Of a stretch of DNA of 54,547 nucleotides, positions 44,587 to 51,950 are shown piece after piece. The stretch comes from Nitrososphaerota archaeon (GTDB lineage Archaea; Thermoproteota; Nitrososphaeria; Nitrososphaerales; Nitrosopumilaceae). The position numbers and the translations under genes were made by a program. Under the pieces are notes generated by a model. The model made no database searches, was not told the DNA's origin, and worked only from the letters and a program-made list of their open reading frames with translations. Position 1 is the stretch's first letter, and each line of letters starts with the position of its first letter. The stretch covers positions 1-54,547 of the forward strand of contig JAJPKL010000025.1 in NCBI GenBank assembly GCA_021323705.1. The letters are read 5' to 3'.

Positions 44587-45180
44587 ATGGCCTATATGTA
44601 CATGCCCGGTGCCACCGCTGTTGGAATCGCATACGACGGGGGCGTGGTACTTGCAAGCGAGAGGAGAATATCTTATGGAAACTTTGTAGTAAGCAAGAGT
44701 ACCAAGAAGACATTTAAGATAACGGACTTTGTAGGCGCATGTTGCGCAGGAATGGTAGCGGACATGCAGGTGCTTGCAATGCAAATGAGGGCGCTCACAA
44801 AGGTTCGAAAACTGGAACTTAAACGCGAGATTCCGCCAAACTCTGTTGCCAAGATGATGTCATCGTTAATGTATGAACGAAGATTCTATCCGCTGTTAAC
44901 TCAGGTTATAGTAGGTGGAGTAGACGGCGAGGCGGCTATCTACACACTAGACCCATTAGGCTCTGTCCTGCCTGATGATTATGCCGCCGTCGGTACAGGC
45001 GCTGAGATGGCGCTTGGAGTCCTAGATCAGGAATTCAAAAAAGGGATGAAAGAAAAAGATGCAGTAACTCTTGCAGTAAAATCCATAAAATCTGCTATAA
45101 TGAGAGACGCTGCAAGCGGGGATGGCATAGACGTGCTTGTAGTAGACAAAAGCGGAATACGCGAGTCAACAGAAAAGTAA
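44587..45180 (+). CDS. psmB: Proteasome beta subunit, catalytic Thr1 replaced by Ala
   Basis: A 197-residue 20S proteasome beta subunit. Aligned without gaps to the Thermoplasma beta subunit, 'PGATAVGI' puts Ala at position 1, where the catalytic Thr is required; Glu17 and Lys33 are kept ('LASERR', 'STKKTF'). It therefore looks non-catalytic and probably pairs with a second, active beta subunit encoded elsewhere. The start is chosen from the TATA box; a longer form from 44521 (219 residues) is possible. Confidence 0.93.
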   Translation: MAYMYMPGATAVGIAYDGGVVLASERRISYGNFVVSKSTKKTFKITDFVGACCAGMVADMQVLAMQMRALTKVRKLELKREIPPNSVAKMMSSLMYERRFYPLLTQVIVGGVDGEAAIYTLDPLGSVLPDDYAAVGTGAEMALGVLDQEFKKGMKEKDAVTLAVKSIKSAIMRDAASGDGIDVLVVDKSGIRESTEK

Positions 45181-45182
45181 AA

Positions 45183-45659
45183 CTACTTTTTCATTGTTTT
45201 TGCAGCTTCCCAGTACTTGTCAGAGATATAGTGCAAGTTTTTCACTGTCTCGCCTTTTGTAATGTTTGACATTTCGTCACTTGATACAAGTGCCTTTCCT
45301 ATGGCCAGGAACTTGTTGTGGGTCTCTTCTGCGACACACACTATTTCGTCTTTTTGAAAATTTGTAAAACTCTTGATTCCGGGGCGCATGATGTTTGCTC
45401 CGTTGCAGACAAATTTGATGGCCCCTGCATCCACCATCACTTTTGGAAATTTTTCAAGCAAACTTGTCTCTGACAGAAAAGGTATGTACATACCTCCGAT
45501 CTTGATTGCGGTAAAACCCTCTCCAGTAATGATTGCTGCATCCTCGTCAATCTCATGCTTTACCAGAGTCTTTATCTTTGGCATCTCCATCTTCCACTGG
45601 GATGACATTGATTCTAGCATCTCATTGCTGTCTGTCTTGGATAGCGTGTACGACTTCAA
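45183..45659 (-). CDS. PUA-domain RNA-binding protein, MCT-1-like
   Basis: A 158-residue protein with a pre-PUA domain (about residues 1-70) and a C-terminal PUA domain (about 75-150, with 'VMVDAGAIKFVCNGANIMRPGI' and 'IGKALVSSDEM'). The layout is that of archaeal MCT-1/Tma20-like proteins that bind the ribosome or tRNA. Its start overlaps the end of the homoserine dehydrogenase gene by 4 bases. Confidence 0.88.
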   Translation of the reverse strand: MKSYTLSKTDSNEMLESMSSQWKMEMPKIKTLVKHEIDEDAAIITGEGFTAIKIGGMYIPFLSETSLLEKFPKVMVDAGAIKFVCNGANIMRPGIKSFTNFQKDEIVCVAEETHNKFLAIGKALVSSDEMSNITKGETVKNLHYISDKYWEAAKTMKK

Positions 45660-46666
45660 ACTCTTGCCATTTCCTGTTTTATATCGAGCAAGTCACGCAA
45701 TATCGAACTTGCAGTCTCCATACCTCCTGCTCCTCGGCCTATGATGGTTTGCTGACCAGAGTGTTCAGAATTGAACGTAATTGCGTTTAGTGTGCCGTTG
45801 ACACAGAGAGGATCGTCTACAGGGATCTCTCTTGGAGAGACCTCAAGGTCCCTGTCACATGACGCAATCAGTTTTACAGCAGAATTGTTCTCGGACGCCT
45901 TTTTGATATCATCTGTTGTAACATCTCTTATTCCCTTTCTCTTGATGTCCTTGATTGTAACCTTCATGTCCATTATCCAGTTTGCAAGTATGACAAGCTT
46001 GGCCGCTGCATCAAAACCATCTATATCTAAAGACTCGTCGGCCTCTACATACCCCTTCTTCTTTGCGTCAGCAAGGGCAGTCTTGAATGTCATGCCGCCT
46101 GCCATGTTTGTGAGAATGTAATTTGTGGTGCCGTTGAGTATTCCTTGAAATGAAACTATCCTCTCTCCCCGTAGGCTGTTTTTTGCATAATCAAGTATGG
46201 GAGTTCCACCACCCACGGTTCCGCTAAACTTTAGCTGCACTTGGTTGTATGTTGCCAGTTCTATCAGAGACGGAAATGCAAGGGCAAGAGGCCCTTTGTT
46301 TACTGTAATGACATGAAGGCCTTTTTTCATTGCGGCAACTATATGCGACATGCCTGGCTCTGCATCTTTATAGTTGGAAGGAGTGGTCTCTATCAGAACC
46401 TCGGCCTCCATGCCTTTTATCATGTCAAGACCGTTTGCTTGTTTTTCCTTGTTGTGGTATTTTCGTATGTTTCCATATTTTTTCTTGGTCTCAAGCAACC
46501 TGTCAAGATCAATTCCTGCAGAAGACGCGGCAGAGCCCTTGCTGTCAAAGACGCCAACAATTCTTGGTTTGAGCCCGTGCTTTGCATACAAATCCTCTGA
46601 CCTTGAGAGTAAAAGTTTTGCAAAACTTTGTCCAACAACGCCAAAACCGCAAAGTATTATGCGCAA
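45656..46666 (-). CDS. hom: Homoserine dehydrogenase
   Basis: A 336-residue NAD(P)-dependent enzyme of threonine and methionine synthesis. 'CGFGVVGQSFAKLL' is the Rossmann motif, 'VTVNKGPLALAF' holds the NKGP catalytic region, and 'GTVGGGTPILDYAKNSLRGE' and 'ANWIMDMKV' are family blocks. It has no ACT domain. Complete. Confidence 0.95.
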   Translation of the reverse strand: MRIILCGFGVVGQSFAKLLLSRSEDLYAKHGLKPRIVGVFDSKGSAASSAGIDLDRLLETKKKYGNIRKYHNKEKQANGLDMIKGMEAEVLIETTPSNYKDAEPGMSHIVAAMKKGLHVITVNKGPLALAFPSLIELATYNQVQLKFSGTVGGGTPILDYAKNSLRGERIVSFQGILNGTTNYILTNMAGGMTFKTALADAKKKGYVEADESLDIDGFDAAAKLVILANWIMDMKVTIKDIKRKGIRDVTTDDIKKASENNSAVKLIASCDRDLEVSPREIPVDDPLCVNGTLNAITFNSEHSGQQTIIGRGAGGMETASSILRDLLDIKQEMARV

Positions 46667-46720
46667 CAGACACCAGACACATCTTGGTATTAATTAAGAT
46701 TCACGAACTGCGAGATTCCT

Positions 46721-46731
46721 TTATTAAAGCA
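46721..46731 (+). promoter_or_regulatory. TATA box for the gene at 46751
   Basis: CTTTATTAAAG centred about 25 bases before GTG 46751: leaderless spacing. Confidence 0.5.
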
Positions 46732-46750
46732 AGAAAAACTTTGGATACAA

Positions 46751-47401
46751 GTGAAATCTAAAAAATATGCTTACATTGGAATTGCAGCAGCTGGTGTTGC
46801 AGTAGCTGTGATATTTCTTACTCAATTTAATACAAGTCCTACAGTAACTACTGCAGGAATATCTGCATATACTCTTGATTTCACATATGAGACAGCAAAC
46901 TCTGATCTGCGCAATACCTTGATATCACAGAACATAAACATGTCAAAACCGCTCAAGTTTAGCACACCGGACTACATCAATCGGTACTGTAACTTTCTCT
47001 CAAACCAGACAAAGCAGGCAATGATTGAATACTGTACATCCACTGAGATAAAAGACAAACATGCTAACTTTCTTGGCAATGTCAACATGGTGGGCTCTAC
47101 CATTGCACCTGTGCTTGTTATTGCTACTGCGTTATCAGATCCTACATTTAACAACTATAATGATGTCAAGACCTTGTTCAACGATGTGATGAACGAGACT
47201 GTCTGCCAGTGCTGGGCAAAGGAAAAGCCAGGTGGATATTCTACGTTATCTGACATGATGGGCGCCTTGCGTGACTTTCACCTCAAAGGAAAAGAGCCAA
47301 ACAGCACCACTCATGGAATACCACTAGGTGGAAAACACTTTGAGATTGAACTGTCTACAACCACGCAAGGATACCTCTGGAAACTTCTTGTGGCAAAATA
47401 A
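46751..47401 (+). CDS. Membrane-anchored extracytoplasmic protein, unknown
   Basis: A 216-residue protein (GTG start) with an N-terminal signal anchor (about residues 6-25). The rest is polar and has five cysteines, including a 'VCQCWAKE' pair, which could form disulphides or bind a metal outside the cell. No family recognised. Confidence 0.75.
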   Translation: MKSKKYAYIGIAAAGVAVAVIFLTQFNTSPTVTTAGISAYTLDFTYETANSDLRNTLISQNINMSKPLKFSTPDYINRYCNFLSNQTKQAMIEYCTSTEIKDKHANFLGNVNMVGSTIAPVLVIATALSDPTFNNYNDVKTLFNDVMNETVCQCWAKEKPGGYSTLSDMMGALRDFHLKGKEPNSTTHGIPLGGKHFEIELSTTTQGYLWKLLVAK

Positions 47402-47461
47402 CCATTCTATGTCTTGGTTCATTAAGCTTGACGCGCTCACTTAACCTCTGGAGTCTTTAAC

Positions 47462-48241
47462 TTGGTATTAGAATTGCTTGAATATCTGTGGCTTGTGCCG
47501 CTTGGATTTGCAGCAGGAGTTCTTGGGTCGATGGTAGGCCTTGGAGGTGGGTTTATTGTAGTGCCATCGCTTACATTTGCGGGATTTTCGCCAACCCTTG
47601 CTGCAAGCGACAGCCTCTTTGCAGCATTTTGCAATGCAGTAGCATCGACCATATCGTATGCAAGGCAGAGGCGTATAGTGTATTCGCTTGGGATAAAACT
47701 TGCACTACTTTCTATTCCTGGAACAGTACTTGGGGCATACATATCAGACGAGATCTCTGCACCCACATTCAAGTTTCTCTTTGGAATCGTACTTGTTGCA
47801 TCAGGTGTTTACATTTATTCGAGACGAAAGATGGAGCCAAGAGAATACAACACATCAAAGCAGGTGATGGTACTTGCAATTGGTGCAAGTTTTTTTGCAG
47901 GTATTATATCAAGTCTCTTTGGAATCGGGGGCGGTACAGTCTTTGTACCTTTGATGGTTGTAGCAATGGGGCTTGCCATGAAGCTTGCCGCACCAACATC
48001 GCAATTCATACTAATGTTTGCAGCAGCTTCAGGAATGATTATGCATACAATGCTTGGACATGCTGACTATCTCCAAGCAGGGCTCTTGTCCATTGGGGCA
48101 TTTGCAGGAGGAATTGTTGGAAGTAAGATATCGCTACGGGTGGGGGAGGGAAGACTACGAGTACTGGTTACGATAATTCTTGTCATAACCTCAGCCAAGC
48201 TATTCATGGATGCGTTCAACGCACCGGTAAAGATTCCGTAG
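47462..48241 (+). CDS. TauE/SafE-type membrane transporter
   Basis: A 259-residue protein starting at TTG 47462 with about eight membrane helices and two related halves, each with the family Gly motif: 'GSMVGLGGGFIVVPSL' (about residue 22) and 'SLFGIGGGTVFVPLM' (about 145). Members export sulfite, sulfoacetate or related anions, but the substrate is rarely certain. The distance from the sulfur genes gives no strong context. Confidence 0.9.
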   Translation: MVLELLEYLWLVPLGFAAGVLGSMVGLGGGFIVVPSLTFAGFSPTLAASDSLFAAFCNAVASTISYARQRRIVYSLGIKLALLSIPGTVLGAYISDEISAPTFKFLFGIVLVASGVYIYSRRKMEPREYNTSKQVMVLAIGASFFAGIISSLFGIGGGTVFVPLMVVAMGLAMKLAAPTSQFILMFAAASGMIMHTMLGHADYLQAGLLSIGAFAGGIVGSKISLRVGEGRLRVLVTIILVITSAKLFMDAFNAPVKIP

Positions 48242-48263
48242 GTGATGACATGCCATCTTTTGA

Positions 48264-48725
48264 TTAAACGCTTGGAGGTTCTTTTTTCATTTGGTACAAG
48301 TTTCTTTTTGATATCAGAACAGTCTGGTCGTCATCTTTTGTTCCTTCAAAATCTACTGCCAAAAGGCCAAATTCGTCATTGAGGTCTCGCTTGTCCGATA
48401 TCCTAAATTTTATCTTCAATCTCTCGCCTGTATGGAGCGGCTTGAGAAACCTTGTCTGCCTGCTGTTCCATGCGGGGTCGCCATCTATACCATAAAAGAT
48501 AAGGAGGTTTCCGTACATCTCTTCTAGTTTTGTAAATTCGCCTTCCATTCTTGCAAGTATTGCTCTACCTGAGACCATCTTGTTGTCCGTGTTTGAAAAT
48601 TCCTTTTTTTCATAGATGACATTTCTTATTCCTGAAAAAGAAAGATACTTTTCAAGCTCATCTGATGATATGGCGCACTCTGAGAAAAACTCGTCTCCCA
48701 CTCTGAGCTCGGAGAATCTCTTCAT
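48264..48725 (-). CDS. MaoC-like hotdog-fold protein
   Basis: A 153-residue protein with a hotdog-fold pattern typical of MaoC-like hydratases or acyl-binding proteins ('FSELRVGDEFFSE', 'MVSGRAILARMEGEF', 'PLHTGERLKIKFRISDKRD'). The catalytic Asp/His pair of active MaoC enzymes is not evident. The stop of the SDR gene overlaps its start by 1 base, so the two are co-translated. Confidence 0.7.
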   Translation of the reverse strand: MKRFSELRVGDEFFSECAISSDELEKYLSFSGIRNVIYEKKEFSNTDNKMVSGRAILARMEGEFTKLEEMYGNLLIFYGIDGDPAWNSRQTRFLKPLHTGERLKIKFRISDKRDLNDEFGLLAVDFEGTKDDDQTVLISKRNLYQMKKEPPSV

Positions 48726-50527
48726 TAAGATCTTGTTTCGTCTGGATAGTAGATTACTTCGGAGCTTGCGACTGATTTTCCAGAAATGAAATAGTTTATC
48801 GCGTTTAGGATCCTGGAATTGTTTGGTTCTGTTCCGTCTACGCTGCCAGGGAGAACTAGGTTTACCCTAATCTTTGACTTGAGGACATCGCTTAGCTCTT
48901 GGTTAACCGTAGTTGCAAAAGGCCTCAGTGCACCTCGAAATACCTCTGCCTTTGCCCTGTCCTTTCCTGTTACCTTGCCTCCTGATGGCATGTCAGGACC
49001 AATTACTATGATGGCTCCTTCTTTATCCTTGAAAAGTGGAGGATTCTTTCCACCGCCTGGCACAAATCTTTCAAGCACTTGTTGCAGTACTACTGCAGGC
49101 GTATTTATGAACTTGTCAACCAGTCCGTCCCACTGTTGCCTTGGCATGTCTACAAGTCTTGGTATCTGTGCAAGTTTTCCTGTGACGTATATTACGGCAT
49201 TAATGGGTCCTATCTTTTGTGTTGCAGTGCTTAGCATCCTTTTCATGTTTTCCTGACTTGTGATGTCCATCACATGAGAGTGGAACTTGGATAGTCTTTC
49301 TTCTGCTTGTTTTGTGCTGGTCTTTGAGATCAAGATGACGGTCTTTCCCCCATTGCTCTCAATGTTTTGTGCAAGGTATTCTACCCTTGATACGTCTGAC
49401 TCGTCAGTTGCATCCACCACAAATAGTATGACCTTGGAATTGTAATCTGGTTTTGTATCGGGTATAGAGCACGCGATGTGTGGCTTGACTGGATAGAAAA
49501 CCCTGTCGCCTGGAATCACCTTGCCGTTTAGTATCTTTGATATGTTTTCATCGCAGAGCATCAATACGGTTTCTGCAACTTGCTGTTGTGAAAGGAACTG
49601 CTCGTCTGCAATCATCTTGCTTGTATTGTTTTGTATCTTTTCTGCAATCTGCTGTATCTTGGCCAAAAGCAATGCGATTGTACTAGATAACTTTTGGATC
49701 TCTTGCTCTGATGTTATTGATTTTGTTTTTGCAAGCTTTGATGCGGCTTGTATAATTCCGTTCTTTACCGTATTTTCGTCTTCTCCTAACAACGGCAGTA
49801 TGTCGTTATTGACACTCTCTACGTCTTCTGGTGAAAGATTCTCAAAACCGCTCACTCGCATAAACTCTGCTGCTGCCTTGGGGTATACAGTCTTGTATAT
49901 TCTGTCAGAATGTACAGGTCCTGGGTTTGTGGCAATAGATACGATTCCGTTTTCCGTAAGCTCCCACGACATGGCTTCTGCCAGCCTGTTCTTTGCTCCC
50001 TGTGATGCTGTATATGGACTTCTAAATCTGTATGGTCTTTGTTCGAATGGTCGCTCTTCGGTAAAGAAGGTAGATATGGTTACAATCTTGCACCCTGGCT
50101 TCATGGCTTTTATCGCTTGGGTTGATGTCCAAAAGGTTCCTGTAAGATGGATAGCTACTGTGCTCTTGAAATCATTAATTGGTGAATTTGGAAAGCATGT
50201 TACAGGGCCTGAGACGCCTGCGTTGTTGACAACAATGTCTACTGTACCATGCGATTTTTTCAAATCTTCAAACATTTTTGAAACTCCCTCCTCATCGCTT
50301 ACGTCAACTCCTGGGAAGATCTTCACAAAGGCGCCGCTCTTTGCCTTGTCAATTACCTGTTGCAATTCTTTTGCGGCCTCCTCTAACGGCTCTTTTCTCC
50401 TTCCTAAGATGACAATATTTGCGCCATTTTCTGCAAATTTGATTGCAATTGCCTTTCCTATGCCGGTACCGCTACCTGTTATTACTGCAATTTTATTTTG
50501 GAACTTTAGCATGACAGAATTTGGCAT
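48725..50527 (-). CDS. Tandem short-chain dehydrogenase protein
   Basis: A 600-residue fusion of two SDR-like domains. The first (residues 8-270) has 'GSGTGIGKAIA' for NAD(P) binding and 'NNAGVSGP', but its catalytic motif reads YTASQ, with Gln for the Lys of YxxxK. Residues 270-350 are a helical linker. The second domain (about 355-600) has a Rossmann-like start (KVILFVVDATDESD) and no YxxxK motif. Both halves thus look catalytically altered. The co-transcribed MaoC-like gene suggests acyl-CoA or lipid chemistry. Confidence 0.85.
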   Translation of the reverse strand: MPNSVMLKFQNKIAVITGSGTGIGKAIAIKFAENGANIVILGRRKEPLEEAAKELQQVIDKAKSGAFVKIFPGVDVSDEEGVSKMFEDLKKSHGTVDIVVNNAGVSGPVTCFPNSPINDFKSTVAIHLTGTFWTSTQAIKAMKPGCKIVTISTFFTEERPFEQRPYRFRSPYTASQGAKNRLAEAMSWELTENGIVSIATNPGPVHSDRIYKTVYPKAAAEFMRVSGFENLSPEDVESVNNDILPLLGEDENTVKNGIIQAASKLAKTKSITSEQEIQKLSSTIALLLAKIQQIAEKIQNNTSKMIADEQFLSQQQVAETVLMLCDENISKILNGKVIPGDRVFYPVKPHIACSIPDTKPDYNSKVILFVVDATDESDVSRVEYLAQNIESNGGKTVILISKTSTKQAEERLSKFHSHVMDITSQENMKRMLSTATQKIGPINAVIYVTGKLAQIPRLVDMPRQQWDGLVDKFINTPAVVLQQVLERFVPGGGKNPPLFKDKEGAIIVIGPDMPSGGKVTGKDRAKAEVFRGALRPFATTVNQELSDVLKSKIRVNLVLPGSVDGTEPNNSRILNAINYFISGKSVASSEVIYYPDETRS

Positions 50528-50613
50528 ATTTTTGGACTATTTATTCGATTGTACGTTTGTCTTAAGATAGGTATGATGGTTCTATCTTTCAAGGGAAAAA
50601 TGTTAACGTGATT

Positions 50614-51855
50614 CTAATTTATTTTATTTAGCTCTAAAATAGTACCTGCTTTTATTAAAACAGCAGTGCCAGTCTCAGAAGCTGCTTTTAGTTCGAGATT
50701 TCCTGATCCTGTAACCACAACAACACCATCAACAATCGCCTCTATGTTGGCGTTGGCAGTATCCACACCTGCAGAATCACTCGTAATGGTATTTTTTACT
50801 CTTTCAGATTTTCCCTCTACCAATTGCCCTGCATTTGTACTTGAAACCTGATCGCCTATACCTGTTGCTGCGGTTGTACCCGTTGTTACGTGATACCAAT
50901 CCATTACAAATGTTCCGGTAGATCCTGAATGATTTACAGCTATGCCAATGCCTGTACCTGTTGCAGTAGATTGATAAATGACCAGGTATTTGAAATGCCA
51001 TGTACCTGCACCTACTCCAGTAGTTGTCATCACTACGGTAGGAGTAGTTGATGTGATTGAAGATGAATCTGATGATAGAGTTTGCCATGTCATGTCATTA
51101 CCGGCTGCTCCAGAATTACCATTAATGCGAGTCAAGGTCGCAATAGTATCAGAAGTCGTAATTGCTGGCAAATTCAATGTTTGGTTTGCAGATACAGCTC
51201 CGCCAACTAAATTTGTATAAAATGTATTGGCAGGATTTCTTATTTTGATTGCCGTGTTACCAAAGTGGTCAAACTGACTTGTTCCAAAATCTAGATTTTT
51301 AGAAAACGTTTGAGCGGAACCGTCTGTGACAACAACCTTAGAGTCAACACCTATCTGAATTTGGTTTGTAGAGTTTGTTATTGTGATGTATCCCGGTTGT
51401 CGTACTACGTTGATCGCAGGACCACTCTGGGAGTTAAGACTTGTAATTCCAGAAGTGAGGTCAGTACATGTCCATGCACTTCCAGTGGTGGTATATTTCA
51501 AAATTTGATTATTATTACATGAGGTGGTGGGAAGAGAACCTATTATTCCAAGGTTGCCAGCCCTTGCAGCATCTGTTCCCAAAGTAGGAACAGCTAAATT
51601 GGTTATTTTATGACTATTTGCATTTTCATCTCCTCCCAAAGTGAGTGAATCTATTGTTATTGCAGCTACAATTTCCTTTGCTACATCCGTAAAAACTGTT
51701 GTTGATGGTAAATCACTTTCTGCAAAATTCTGGAATGGTGAGATTGCTCTCTTTGGAATTCCTACAGCCTCTGCGGAATATACCACTACCGTGGTTAATA
51801 CCATGATTGACACTGCCATTATGGCAACGGTCTTACGTTTCATTCTTTTTGACAT
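50614..51855 (-). CDS. Secreted protein with tail-fibre-like motif
   Basis: About 413 residues from ATG 51855 (or ATG 51843, which fits the TATA box at 51860-51869). It has a signal peptide (about residues 5-27, MKRKTVAIMAVS-type), a segment 'NSHKITNLAVPTLGTDAARA' that matches the repeat found in phage tail fibres and similar adhesins, and Thr/Ser/Gly-rich beta structure to the end. It is probably an extracellular surface or attachment protein. The phage-like motif may come from horizontal transfer. Confidence 0.8.
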   Translation of the reverse strand: MSKRMKRKTVAIMAVSIMVLTTVVVYSAEAVGIPKRAISPFQNFAESDLPSTTVFTDVAKEIVAAITIDSLTLGGDENANSHKITNLAVPTLGTDAARAGNLGIIGSLPTTSCNNNQILKYTTTGSAWTCTDLTSGITSLNSQSGPAINVVRQPGYITITNSTNQIQIGVDSKVVVTDGSAQTFSKNLDFGTSQFDHFGNTAIKIRNPANTFYTNLVGGAVSANQTLNLPAITTSDTIATLTRINGNSGAAGNDMTWQTLSSDSSSITSTTPTVVMTTTGVGAGTWHFKYLVIYQSTATGTGIGIAVNHSGSTGTFVMDWYHVTTGTTAATGIGDQVSSTNAGQLVEGKSERVKNTITSDSAGVDTANANIEAIVDGVVVVTGSGNLELKAASETGTAVLIKAGTILELNKIN

Positions 51856-51859
51856 GTTT

Positions 51860-51869
51860 CTATATATTG
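51860..51869 (-). promoter_or_regulatory. TATA box of the secreted-protein gene
   Basis: On the reverse strand, CAATATATAG is centred about 21 bases before ATG 51843. It supports a start at 51843 or 51855 and argues against the longer frame beginning at 51942. Confidence 0.5.
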
Positions 51870-51950
51870 AAATTTGTAAGAATGCTTGTAAAGCATCATG
51901 TCGATTTTCAGGCCTGATAATCAACCCTGAAATAGCTTCCAAGATTTGCG

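Noticed and set aside
44521-45180. Longer proteasome beta frame from ATG 44521
   Set aside because: A TATA box lies inside the extra region at leaderless spacing to ATG 44587, and the extra residues are not typical of a propeptide.
47488-48066. 192-codon Cys-rich frame inside the transporter gene
   Set aside because: It is a +2 shadow of a clear eight-helix TauE-type protein.
48725-50527. Reading the tandem SDR as malonyl-CoA reductase
   Set aside because: The YxxxK motif is missing in both halves and no CoA-binding motif is visible, so the link to Chloroflexus Mcr rests only on the two-domain layout.
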